Positions 55,328 through 64,000 of a stretch of 64,000 nucleotides of DNA are shown here, one piece after another. Source of the stretch: Streptomyces griseicoloratus (lineage in GTDB: Bacteria > Actinomycetota > Actinomycetes > Streptomycetales > Streptomycetaceae). The stretch is taken from contig NZ_JACVQF010000233.1 of assembly GCF_014534645.1 (NCBI RefSeq), positions 41,819 to 105,818 of the forward strand, given 5' to 3'. The position numbers and the translations under genes are program-made. The notes beneath the pieces are model-generated. The model ran no database searches. It saw nothing but the letters and a program-made list of their open reading frames with translations, and was not told the DNA's origin. Position 1 is the stretch's first letter, and the number at the start of each line of letters is the position of its first letter.

Positions 55328-56725
55328 GTGACCAGCGCAGCCGATACGGCACCTGCCGCACCCAAAGCCAAACGGGACCGCACGCACTATCTCTACATAG
55401 CGGTGATCGTCGCGGTCGCCCTCGGTATCGCCGTCGGTCTGATCGCGCCGGACTTCGCGGTCGAGCTGAAGCCGATCGGGACCGGCTTCGTGAACCTGAT
55501 CAAGATGATGATCTCGCCGATCATCTTCTGCACGATCGTGCTGGGCATCGGATCGGTGCGCAAGGCCGCCAAGGTCGGCGCGGTCGGCGGTATCGCCCTG
55601 GTCTACTTCCTGGTGATGTCGCTGGTGGCCCTCGCCATCGGCCTGCTCGTCGGCAACCTCCTGGACCCCGGGACGGGTCTGGCGGTCACCGACGCCGTCA
55701 AGGAGACCGGCCACGCGCAGGTCGACGCCGAGGCCAAGGACACCACCGAGTTCCTGCTCGGCATCATCCCGACCACGATCGTCTCCGCCTTCACCGAGGG
55801 CGAGGTCCTGCAGACCCTGCTGATCGCCCTGCTCTGCGGCTTCGCCCTGCAGGCCATGGGCAAGGCCGGGCAGCCGGTGCTGCGCGGTGTCGAGCACATC
55901 CAGCGGCTGGTCTTCCGCGTCCTGGCGATGATCATGTGGGCGGCTCCGGTCGGTGCCTTCGGCGCCATGGCCGCCGTCACCGGCTCGGCCGGCATCGACG
56001 CGCTCAAGAGCCTGGCCGTGCTGATGCTCGGCTTCTACGTCACCTGCATCCTCTTCGTCTTCGTGGTGCTGGGCGTCCTGCTGCGGATCGTCTCCGGCGT
56101 CAACGCCTTCTCGCTCTTCAAGTACCTGGGCCGTGAGTTCCTGCTGATCCTGTCCACCTCCTCCTCGGAGTCGGCGCTGCCGCGCCTGATCGCGAAGATG
56201 GAGCACCTGGGCGTCAGCAAGCCGGTGGTCGGCATCACCGTCCCGACCGGCTACTCCTTCAACCTCGACGGCACCATGATCTACATGACCATGGCCTCGC
56301 TGTTCATCGCCGACGCCATGGGCACGCCGATGTCGATCGGCGAGCAGATCCCGCTGCTGCTCTTCCTGCTCGTCGCCTCCAAGGGCGCCGCCGGTGTCAC
56401 CGGCGCGGGCCTGGCGACCCTGGCCGGTGGCCTGCAGTCGCACAAGCCGGCCCTGGTGGACGGCATCGGCCTGATCGTCGGCATCGACCGCTTCATGAGC
56501 GAGGCCCGCGCCCTGACCAACTTCGCGGGCAACGCCGTGGCCACCGTGCTGGTCGGCACCTGGACCAAGGAGATCGACAAGGAGCGCGTGGGCGAGGTGC
56601 TCGCCGGCCGGGTCCCGTTCGACGAGACGACGCTCCTCGACGACGGTCACGGCGGGCGCGGTGACGAGGACGGCTCGGCCGGCCTGCCCGAGCAGGGCGA
56701 GGAGAAGGAACTGGCCAGGGCCTGA
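55328..56725 (+). CDS. Dicarboxylate/amino-acid:cation symporter (DctA/GltP family)
   Basis: A 465-residue secondary transporter of the DAACS family, importing C4-dicarboxylates or glutamate with H+ or Na+. Eight helices and two hairpins are expected; key motifs are the serine-rich hairpin STSSSESALPRLI, NLDGTMIYMT in helix 7, SKGAAGVTGAG in hairpin 2 and ALTNFAGNAVATVLV in helix 8. The GTG at 55328 has AAGGAGGG; an ATG at 55283 would add 15 residues. An extended acidic C-terminus (DDGHGGRGDEDGSAGLPEQ) is unusual. Divergent from the CitAB-like genes, which likely induce it. Confidence 0.94.
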   Translation: MTSAADTAPAAPKAKRDRTHYLYIAVIVAVALGIAVGLIAPDFAVELKPIGTGFVNLIKMMISPIIFCTIVLGIGSVRKAAKVGAVGGIALVYFLVMSLVALAIGLLVGNLLDPGTGLAVTDAVKETGHAQVDAEAKDTTEFLLGIIPTTIVSAFTEGEVLQTLLIALLCGFALQAMGKAGQPVLRGVEHIQRLVFRVLAMIMWAAPVGAFGAMAAVTGSAGIDALKSLAVLMLGFYVTCILFVFVVLGVLLRIVSGVNAFSLFKYLGREFLLILSTSSSESALPRLIAKMEHLGVSKPVVGITVPTGYSFNLDGTMIYMTMASLFIADAMGTPMSIGEQIPLLLFLLVASKGAAGVTGAGLATLAGGLQSHKPALVDGIGLIVGIDRFMSEARALTNFAGNAVATVLVGTWTKEIDKERVGEVLAGRVPFDETTLLDDGHGGRGDEDGSAGLPEQGEEKELARA

Positions 56726-56853
56726 CCTCCGCACCTCGCCGGACGAGAACCCCGGGCGGCTGAGTCGCTCCCCCCGTCGCTCAGCCGCCCGGTCCTCCCG
56801 GTACGCCGCTTCCGGTGCGCCGCGAGGCTTCCGGGCCCTCCGGGCCACATAAA

Positions 56854-56887
56854 GAAATCCCCCGGGCAATTGCGCCCGGGGGATTTC
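56854..56887 (+). terminator. Rho-independent-type terminator
   Basis: Perfect inverted repeat with 14-bp arms (56854-56867 GAAATCCCCCGGGC and 56874-56887) and a 6-base loop, followed by CTT. It lies 129 bp after the symporter stop and before the helicase promoter region. Confidence 0.9.
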
Positions 56888-56974
56888 CTTGCGTATATTC
56901 GGTGATTCGCGACTTCGAATAGAAGAGGTCGCGGAGAAGTTCACTGAGCACAGTATATCCGGGCGGGAGCGGAA

Positions 56975-59221
56975 TTGTCAAACACCGAATTTCCGGACGA
57001 TGAATTGCGGCACGAGCAGGAATTCATCGACGGGCTGTACGCGCGCGTGGACGCGCTGCGCGGCGACGCCGAGACCTCCGTCACGGACGCGCTCGCGCAG
57101 GGCAACACCCCCATGCAGGCCCGGCTGGAGCGCGACATCCTGGTCGCCGAGCGCTCCGGGCTGCTCGCCGCGCTGAACGCGGTGGACGGCTCGCTCTGCT
57201 TCGGCCGGATCGACCTCGCCTCCGGCGAGGAGCACCACATCGGCCGTATCGGACTGCGGGCCGACGACGCCGAGCGCACGCCGGTACTGATCGACTGGCG
57301 GGCCGACGTAGCCCGCCCCTTCTACCTGGCCACCGGCCACACCCCGATGGGCCTGCGCCGCCGCCGGCACATCACCAGCGAGGGCCGCCGGGTCACCGCA
57401 CTGCACGACGAGATCCTCGACCTCGGCGACCGGACCCGCACGGGGCACGAGGACCCGACCGGCGACGCCGTCCTGCTCGCCGCCCTGAACTCCGCGCGCA
57501 CCGGACGCATGGGCGACATCGTGCAGACCATCCAGGCCGACCAGGACCGCATCATCCGGGCCCCGCACCGCGGCGTGCTGGTGGTCGAGGGCGGCCCCGG
57601 CACCGGCAAGACGGCCGTCGCCCTGCACCGCGCGGCCTACCTCCTCTACGAGCACCGCGAACTGCTCGCCAAGCGCGCCGTCCTCATCGTCGGCCCCAAC
57701 CCCGCCTTCCTCGGCTACATCGGCGAGGTGCTGCCCTCCCTCGGCGAGACCGGCGTCCTCCTCGCCACCGTCGGCGAGCTGTTCCCCGGCGTGAAGGCCA
57801 CGGCGGCCGACACCCCCGAGGCGGCGGCGGTCAAGGGCCGCGCCGGCATGGCCGACGTCCTCGCCGAGGTGGTCCGCAGCCGGCAGGCGCTGCCCGACCC
57901 GGTGATCGCGATCGAGCACGACCGCGAGATCCTCATGCTGGACGACGACCTGGTGAACGTCGCCCGCGAGCGCACCCGCGCGGCCAAGCTGCCGCACAAC
58001 GTGGCGCGCGAGCACTTCGAGGGGCACATCCTCAACACGCTCACCGACATGGTCGCCGAACGCATCGGCACCGACCCCTACGACGGCTCCAACCTCCTGG
58101 ACGCCAGCGACATCACCCAGATCCGCGACGAACTCGCCGAGAACCCCGAGGTCTGGTCGGCCATCGACCAGCTCTGGCCCCGGCTGACCCCGCAGCGCCT
58201 GGTCGCCGACTTCCTCGCCGCACCCGAGGACTTCCTGACCGCCGAGGACGCCGACGCCGTCCGCCGCCCGGTCACCCGGCGCTGGACCGTCGCCGACGTG
58301 CCCCTGCTGGACGAGGCGGCCGAGCTGCTCGGCGAGGACGACCGCCTCGCCCGCTCCCGCGCCGAGCGCGAGCGGGAGGCGCAGATCGCCTACGCGCAGG
58401 GCGTGCTGGACGTGTCGTACGCCTCCCGGACCTACGAGTTCGAGGACAAGGACGAGGAGGACTCCGAGGTCCTGTCGGCGCACGACATCATCGACGCCGA
58501 GCGGTTCGCCGAGCGCCAGGAGGAGGAGGACCACCGCAGCGCCGCCGAGCGTGCCGCGGCCGACCGCACCTGGGCGTTCGGGCACATCATCGTCGACGAG
58601 GCGCAGGAACTGTCGCCGATGGCCTGGCGGCTGCTGATGCGCCGCTGCCCGACCCGCTCGATGACCCTGGTCGGCGACCCCGCCCAGACCGCGGAGGCGG
58701 CGGGCGTCGGCTCGTGGTCGAAGATCCTCGCCCCGTACGTGGAGGACCGCTGGGAGCACACCCGCCTCGGCGTCAACTACCGCACCCCCGCCGAGATCAT
58801 GGACCTGGCGGCGGCCGTGGTCCGCGCCGAGGACCCCGCCTTCGAGCCGCCCAGCTCGGTGCGCTCCACGGGCGTACGGCCCTGGGTCCGCGCCACCGGT
58901 GACCTCCCGGCCGCGGTGGCCGAGGCGGTCGGCGAGCTGACCCCCGAGGAGGGCCGCCTCGCCGTGATCGCCCCGCGCGAGCTGCACCGCGCACTGGCGG
59001 CCCGGCTGGACGGGGTGACGGCGGGCGCCGAGCCCGACCTGACGCGGAACGTCGTCCTCCTCGACCCGCGCCAGTCCAAGGGCCTGGAATTCGACTCCGT
59101 CCTGGTCGTCGAGCCCGGCCGCTACGGCACGAGCGACCTGTACGTGGCCCTGACCCGCGCCACCCAGCGACTCGGCGTCCTGCACACCGAGCCGCTGCCC
59201 AAGGGCCTCGTGGACGCGTAG
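56975..59221 (+). CDS. HelD/UvrD-like superfamily 1 helicase (RNA polymerase recycling factor)
   Basis: A 748-residue SF1 helicase of the HelD type. Actinobacterial HelD binds RNA polymerase and uses ATP to free stalled complexes and can contribute to rifampicin tolerance. An N-terminal coiled-coil (EFIDGLYARVDALRGDAE) with LIDWRADVARPFY precedes Walker A GGPGTGKT (about 208-215); the Walker B and motif VDEAQELSPMAW is at about 545; LVGDPAQTAEA, LGVNYRTPAEI and KGLEFDSVLVVEP follow. It starts at a TTG at 56975 (LSNTEFPDD) with GGGAGCGG upstream; no ATG or GTG fits. Whether it gives resistance cannot be told from sequence. Confidence 0.92.
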   Translation: MSNTEFPDDELRHEQEFIDGLYARVDALRGDAETSVTDALAQGNTPMQARLERDILVAERSGLLAALNAVDGSLCFGRIDLASGEEHHIGRIGLRADDAERTPVLIDWRADVARPFYLATGHTPMGLRRRRHITSEGRRVTALHDEILDLGDRTRTGHEDPTGDAVLLAALNSARTGRMGDIVQTIQADQDRIIRAPHRGVLVVEGGPGTGKTAVALHRAAYLLYEHRELLAKRAVLIVGPNPAFLGYIGEVLPSLGETGVLLATVGELFPGVKATAADTPEAAAVKGRAGMADVLAEVVRSRQALPDPVIAIEHDREILMLDDDLVNVARERTRAAKLPHNVAREHFEGHILNTLTDMVAERIGTDPYDGSNLLDASDITQIRDELAENPEVWSAIDQLWPRLTPQRLVADFLAAPEDFLTAEDADAVRRPVTRRWTVADVPLLDEAAELLGEDDRLARSRAEREREAQIAYAQGVLDVSYASRTYEFEDKDEEDSEVLSAHDIIDAERFAERQEEEDHRSAAERAAADRTWAFGHIIVDEAQELSPMAWRLLMRRCPTRSMTLVGDPAQTAEAAGVGSWSKILAPYVEDRWEHTRLGVNYRTPAEIMDLAAAVVRAEDPAFEPPSSVRSTGVRPWVRATGDLPAAVAEAVGELTPEEGRLAVIAPRELHRALAARLDGVTAGAEPDLTRNVVLLDPRQSKGLEFDSVLVVEPGRYGTSDLYVALTRATQRLGVLHTEPLPKGLVDA

Positions 59222-59224
59222 CCC

Positions 59225-61753
59225 CTAGGCGGGGCGCAGCCAGACCGTCGACAGGGGCGGCAGGGTCAGCCGGATGCTCGCCGGGCGGCCGTGCCACCCC
59301 TGCGGCTCCGGCTTGACAGGGTCGGGGTTGCTCACGCCGCTCCCGCCGTACCGTATGGCGTCGGTGTTGAGCACCTCGTGCCAGGCGGGCACGTCGTCGG
59401 GGACGCCGAGGCGGTAGTCGGGGCGGACGACCGGGGAGAAGTTGGACACCGCGAGCACGGGGGCGCCGTCCGCGGCGTAGCGCAGGAACGCGAAGACGTT
59501 GTCGTCGGCGGCGTCCCCGACCACCCACTCGAAACCGGACGGGTCGGTGTCGCGCTGCCACAGGGCCGGGGTGGCCCGGTATACGGCGTTCAGGTCACGG
59601 ACCAGGTCCCGCACACCCCGGTGGTCCGCCGCGGCCCCGTACTGCGGGTCGAGCAGCCACCAGTCGGGGCCGTGCGCCTCGGACCACTCGGCTCCCTGGG
59701 CGAACTCCTGGCCCATGAACAGCAGTTGCTTGCCCGGGTGCGCCCACATGAAGCCCAGGTAGGCGCGGTGGTCGGCGCGCTGCTGCCACCAGTCGCCCGG
59801 CATCTTCGACACCAGCGACCGCTTGCCGTGCACGACCTCGTCGTGCGATATCGGCAGGACGTAGTTCTCGCTGTAGGCGTACACCATCGAGAAGGTCATC
59901 TCGTGGTGGTGGTACTTGCGGTGCACCGGCTCGTGGCTCATGTACTGCAGCGAGTCGTGCATCCAGCCCATGTTCCACTTCAGCCCGAAGCCCAGGCCAC
60001 CGAATCCGCTCGGCCCCTCGTGGTGCGTGGCGCGCGTGACGCCGTCCCAGGCCGTCGACTCCTCCGCGATCGTCACGACCCCCGGGACCCGCCGGTACAC
60101 GGTCGCGTTCATCTCCTGCAGGAACGCCACCGCGTCCAGGTTCTCCCGCCCGCCGTGCTCGTTCGGCGTCCACTGACCCGGCTCACGCGAGTAGTCGAGG
60201 TAGAGCATGGAGGCGACGGCGTCGACGCGCAGCCCGTCGATGTGGAACTCCTCGCACCAGTACACGGCGTTGGCCACCAGGAAGTTGCGCACCTCCCGGC
60301 GTCCGAAGTCGAACTCCAGCGTCCCCCAGTCGGGGTGGGCGGCCCTGAGCGGGTCCGCGTGCTCGTACAGCGGGCGTCCGTCGAACTCGGCCAGCGCCCA
60401 GTCGTCGCGCGGGAAGTGCGCCGGCACCCAGTCCATCAGCACGCCGATGCCGGCCCGGTGGAGGCTGTCCACCAGGTACTTGAAGTCGTCGGGGGTGCCG
60501 AGGCGGGCCGTGGGCGCGTAGAAGCCGGTGACCTGGTAGCCCCAGGAGCCGCCGAAGGGGTGCTCGGCGACCGGCATCAGCTCCACGTGGGTGAAGCCGA
60601 GGTCCCTGACGTACGCCGGAAGCTCCTCGGCGAGCTGCCGGTACGTCAGCCCGGGCCGCCAGGAGGGCAGGTGGACCTCGTACACCGACAGGGGCGCCTC
60701 GTGCGCGGGCGTGTCCGCGCGGCGGGCCAGCCACTCCTCGTCGCCCCACGCGTAGTGCGAGGTGTGCACGATCGAGGACGTGCGCGGCGGCTCCTCGGTG
60801 CGGCGGGCGAGCGGGTCGGCGCGCAGCGTCCGGGAGCCGTCGGGCCGGGTGATCTCGAACTTGTACAGCTCGCCCGCCCCGATGCCGGGGAGGAACAGCT
60901 CCCACACGCCGGTGGCGCCGAGCGACCGCATCGGGTGGCCGGTGCCGTCCCAGAAGTTGAAGCCGCCGGCCACCCGTACTCCGCGCGCGTTCGGCGCCCA
61001 CACCGTGAAGCGGGTGCCGGTCACGCCCTGGTGTGTCATCGGTTCCGCGCCGAGCGCCCGCCACAGCTGCTCGTGCCGGCCCTCGCCGATCAGGTGCAGG
61101 TCCAGGTCGCCGAGCGTGGGCAGGAAGCGGTAGGGGTCCTCGGTCTCCTGCACCGTCTGCTCGTACGCCACGAGGAGCCGGTAGGCCGGGACCTCGTCCA
61201 GCGGCAGCAGCCCGGAGAAGAAGCCGTCCCCGTCGTCGTGCAGCTCGGCCCGCAGCTCCCCGGCGACGACGGCCACCGCCCGTGCGTACGGCCGGAAGGC
61301 CCGGACGGCGACCCCGCCGGGCACCGGATGCGCGCCGAGCACGGAGTGCGGGTCGTGGTGCGTGCCGTTCAGCAGCCGCTCCCGGTCACCGGCGCCGAGG
61401 GCGGGCGATGCGGCGGCCCCGACCGGGGCGGTCCTCTCGGGGGACGTGACGGCGGGCGGCTTCCCGGCGAGCGTCTTCTTCGCCGGGGCTTTCTCGGCTG
61501 CGGCCTTCCCGGGCGTCGCGGCTTTCCCGGGCGTCGTGGCTTTCCTGGTGGCGGCCTTCTTCGCGGCCGCCTGCTTCGGGACGGCCTTCTTCGCCGCCGC
61601 CTTCTTCGCGGCCGCCTGCTTAGGCACCGCCTTCTTCGCGGTCGTCTTCTTGGCCACCGCCTTCTTCTGAGGTGCCGCCGCCTTCTTCGGGGCGCTCTTC
61701 TCCTCGGCCGTCTTCTTCGGATCCGGACCGCTGGACGGGGGGCGGGGGGTCAC
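59225..61753 (-). CDS. glgB: 1,4-alpha-glucan branching enzyme with Lys/Ala-rich histone-like N-terminal tail
   Basis: Introduces alpha-1,6 branches into glucan made by GlgE from maltose 1-phosphate. The 842-residue product has a carbohydrate-binding module, then the GH13 barrel: [21 protein letters not shown], catalytic [10 protein letters not shown] (Asp about 511), TIAEESTAW (Glu about 564), [10 protein letters not shown]. The first about 100 residues are almost only Lys, Ala, Thr and Pro ([21 protein letters not shown]), like the tails of Streptomyces HupS or histone H1, and longer than normal GlgB. I chose the GTG at 61753 with GAGGAGG upstream. It follows mak by 38 bp. Confidence 0.95.
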   Translation of the reverse strand: MTPRPPSSGPDPKKTAEEKSAPKKAAAPQKKAVAKKTTAKKAVPKQAAAKKAAAKKAVPKQAAAKKAATRKATTPGKAATPGKAAAEKAPAKKTLAGKPPAVTSPERTAPVGAAASPALGAGDRERLLNGTHHDPHSVLGAHPVPGGVAVRAFRPYARAVAVVAGELRAELHDDGDGFFSGLLPLDEVPAYRLLVAYEQTVQETEDPYRFLPTLGDLDLHLIGEGRHEQLWRALGAEPMTHQGVTGTRFTVWAPNARGVRVAGGFNFWDGTGHPMRSLGATGVWELFLPGIGAGELYKFEITRPDGSRTLRADPLARRTEEPPRTSSIVHTSHYAWGDEEWLARRADTPAHEAPLSVYEVHLPSWRPGLTYRQLAEELPAYVRDLGFTHVELMPVAEHPFGGSWGYQVTGFYAPTARLGTPDDFKYLVDSLHRAGIGVLMDWVPAHFPRDDWALAEFDGRPLYEHADPLRAAHPDWGTLEFDFGRREVRNFLVANAVYWCEEFHIDGLRVDAVASMLYLDYSREPGQWTPNEHGGRENLDAVAFLQEMNATVYRRVPGVVTIAEESTAWDGVTRATHHEGPSGFGGLGFGLKWNMGWMHDSLQYMSHEPVHRKYHHHEMTFSMVYAYSENYVLPISHDEVVHGKRSLVSKMPGDWWQQRADHRAYLGFMWAHPGKQLLFMGQEFAQGAEWSEAHGPDWWLLDPQYGAAADHRGVRDLVRDLNAVYRATPALWQRDTDPSGFEWVVGDAADDNVFAFLRYAADGAPVLAVSNFSPVVRPDYRLGVPDDVPAWHEVLNTDAIRYGGSGVSNPDPVKPEPQGWHGRPASIRLTLPPLSTVWLRPA

Positions 61754-61791
61754 GGGCGGAGCCTCCTCGGCGAAGGGGATGAAGGGGGGCG

Positions 61792-63189
61792 TCAGGCCGG
61801 CTCGCCGGCCGCCGCCAGGCGGCGCACCGCGGCCAGCGGCACCGGGAGCCAGTCGGGGCGGTGCCGGGCCTCGTACACGACCTCGTAGACGGCCTTGTCC
61901 GTCTCGTAGGCGCGCAGCAGCACGGGATCGGTGCGCGGGTCGTGGCCGCCGGCCTCGGCGTACCCGGTGCAGTACGCCGCCCGGCAGGCCGCGGCCCAGC
62001 CCGGGACCGGGGAGCCGGCCGAGTGGGCGGCGTAGTCGAAGGAGCGCAGCATCCCCGCGACGTCCCGCACCACCGGCTGCGGCAGCCGCCGCTCGGCCGG
62101 CGGCCTGGCCGGCTCGCCCTCGAAGTCGATCAGCGACCAGTGACCCGACGGCGAGCGCAGGCACTGTCCGAGGTGCAGGTCGCCGTGGACGCGCTGTGCG
62201 GTCCGGGTGCCGCCCTCGGCGGCCAGGTCGTCCAGCGCGGTGAAGGCCGAGCGCAGCCCCGGCGCGTACGGCCGCAGCGCCGGCACCGCCCGGACGGCCT
62301 CCGCCAGCCGGCCGGTCATGCCCTCCACCAGCTGCCGCATCTGGGCGTGGCCCAGGGTGACGGTCGGCAGCGCGCGGGCCAGCGCGCCGTGCACCTCGGC
62401 GGTGGCCCGCCCGAGCGCACGGGCCTCGGCGGCGAAGTCCTGGCCCTTGGCCAGCTCGCGCAGGGCCAGCTCCCAGCCGTCGGTCGCGCCCTGCACATAC
62501 GGCTGGAGGACACCGAGCACCCAGGTCCGGCCGGCCAGGTCCGCCACCATCCAGGCCGTGGGCGCGGGCACCCGGGGGCAGCCCTCGCGGGCCAGCGCCA
62601 GCGGCAGCTCCAGGTCGGGATTGATCCCGGGCACGATCCGGCGCAACAGCTTGAGAATGAACGTATCTCCATACACGACCGAGGAGTTCGACTGCTCCGC
62701 GGTCATCAGGCGCGGCACCAGCCCGGAGCGGATCTCCTGGTCCGGGTTCCGCTCGAAGCGGAGCCCGCCGATGCGGGCCCGGGTGCGCATCGCCTCCAGG
62801 AGCACGTCGGCGGGCCGGGTGTCGTACAGGGCGTCGTAGACCGTCCGTCCGGTCAGCGGGCCGCGGGTCACATGGCCGATCAGCGCGGGCGCGAGCCGGG
62901 GCGGCAGCGCCTCGCGCACGCCTATCAGGAGCTGGTAGCAGTCGCCCGGCTGCTCGGGGGAGCCCGGGGCCGGCACGAGCGGCTGACGGGCGCGCAGCAG
63001 CACGTGGTACAGCCCGAGGCGGGCGTCGGCCGGCAGCAGTTCGGTGACGGCGACGGGCGAGAGCTCGGTGACCGGACGCCCCTTGCCCGCGAACCAGCGT
63101 TGCCGCGGGAGCCACTCCCGCAGCAGTGGTTCCAGTGACGCAAGGAGGCCGGGCGGACCGGTGACGGTGCGGGTGACGGCTTCCGACAT
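61792..63189 (-). CDS. mak: Maltokinase (Mak/Pep2)
   Basis: Phosphorylates maltose to maltose 1-phosphate with ATP, the donor for GlgE. The 465-residue product has the aminoglycoside-phosphotransferase-like fold: an N-terminal cap ([18 protein letters not shown]), [19 protein letters not shown] (ATP lysine), catalytic HGDLHLGQC and metal-binding [11 protein letters not shown]. It lies between treS and glgB, as in the TreS-Mak-GlgE pathway; in mycobacteria TreS and Mak form a complex. The ATG at 63189 is the only good start. A hairpin at 63237-63270 upstream may attenuate read-through from treS. Confidence 0.96.
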   Translation of the reverse strand: MSEAVTRTVTGPPGLLASLEPLLREWLPRQRWFAGKGRPVTELSPVAVTELLPADARLGLYHVLLRARQPLVPAPGSPEQPGDCYQLLIGVREALPPRLAPALIGHVTRGPLTGRTVYDALYDTRPADVLLEAMRTRARIGGLRFERNPDQEIRSGLVPRLMTAEQSNSSVVYGDTFILKLLRRIVPGINPDLELPLALAREGCPRVPAPTAWMVADLAGRTWVLGVLQPYVQGATDGWELALRELAKGQDFAAEARALGRATAEVHGALARALPTVTLGHAQMRQLVEGMTGRLAEAVRAVPALRPYAPGLRSAFTALDDLAAEGGTRTAQRVHGDLHLGQCLRSPSGHWSLIDFEGEPARPPAERRLPQPVVRDVAGMLRSFDYAAHSAGSPVPGWAAACRAAYCTGYAEAGGHDPRTDPVLLRAYETDKAVYEVVYEARHRPDWLPVPLAAVRRLAAAGEPA

Positions 63190-63236
63190 GACGTCGCGTC
63201 CTTTCCCCGGGTCGTCGGGGTGTTACTGATGCGTGC

Positions 63237-63270
63237 CCCGGGCGGGACGGGAGAAACCGCCCCGCCCGGG
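63237..63270 (-). terminator. Hairpin between treS and mak
   Basis: CCCGGGCGGG (63237-63246) pairs with CCCGCCCGGG (63261-63270); an inner CGG/CCG extends it around loop GAGAAA after one mismatch. It begins two bases after the treS stop on the minus strand. May be a partial terminator or a processing site within the operon. Confidence 0.6.
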
Positions 63271-63272
63271 TT

Positions 63273-64000
<728 letters not shown>

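Overview
The window is a high-GC actinobacterial chromosome segment, almost certainly from Streptomyces. The diagnostic genes are the polar-growth coiled-coil proteins Scy and FilP side by side, the actinobacterial mismatch endonuclease NucS, isobutyryl-CoA mutase large subunit IcmA, and the maltosyl-transferase pathway genes treS-mak-glgB. GTG starts, GTGA/ATGA stop-start overlaps and leaderless promoters are frequent. From memory, the gene order follows a conserved core stretch of the S. coelicolor chromosome. No rRNA, tRNA, CRISPR array or insertion sequence was seen.

Layout. 1-2223: a DrrAB-like ABC exporter (permease cut by the window edge) divergent from a TetR regulator. 2349-9811: hydroxyacyl-CoA dehydrogenase, STAS protein, a large membrane-anchored P-loop protein with an altered Walker A, nucS, two small unknown genes and a luciferase-like monooxygenase. 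9830-13847: two paralogous ABC-2 exporter pairs. 13934-18997: filP and scy. 19234-22022: methylmalonyl-CoA epimerase, acetyl-CoA acetyltransferase and MeaB, which with icmA (31452-33152) form an acyl-CoA rearrangement set. 22023-22656: a repeat-rich intergenic region ending in a possible leader peptide before an MFS transporter. 23942-26842: PepSY protein and two-component system. 26871-31377: two MarR regulators, three tandem AIM24-family proteins, two DUF3817 membrane proteins and a small thiamine-binding-like protein. 34024-38370: thioredoxin-TPR protein, then a 674-bp gap with repeated palindromes, then a three-gene cell-envelope cluster. 38468-44500: central carbon genes pyk, ackA, pta and pfkA. 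44511-48409: an XRE regulator and a CUT1 sugar ABC importer whose promoter carries a DasR-like site.

48546-52778 looks like a defence island. A nucleoside-phosphorylase-fold effector with a C-terminal peptide tail lies directly upstream of an NB-ARC/TPR protein. Divergent from them are a four-helix membrane protein and a VapBC-type toxin-antitoxin pair. The TPR part is encoded by four repeats of exactly 120 bp, two of them about 93% identical, which suggests recent expansion of a sensor domain. This is the best candidate for an unusual system here.

52821-56725: a CitAB/DcuSR-type two-component system divergent from a dicarboxylate symporter. 56975-59221: a HelD/UvrD-like helicase. 59225-64000: glycogen branching enzyme with a histone-like Lys/Ala tail, maltokinase and the 3' part of trehalose synthase. 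Functions are read from sequence motifs and recalled family knowledge; no database search was run.
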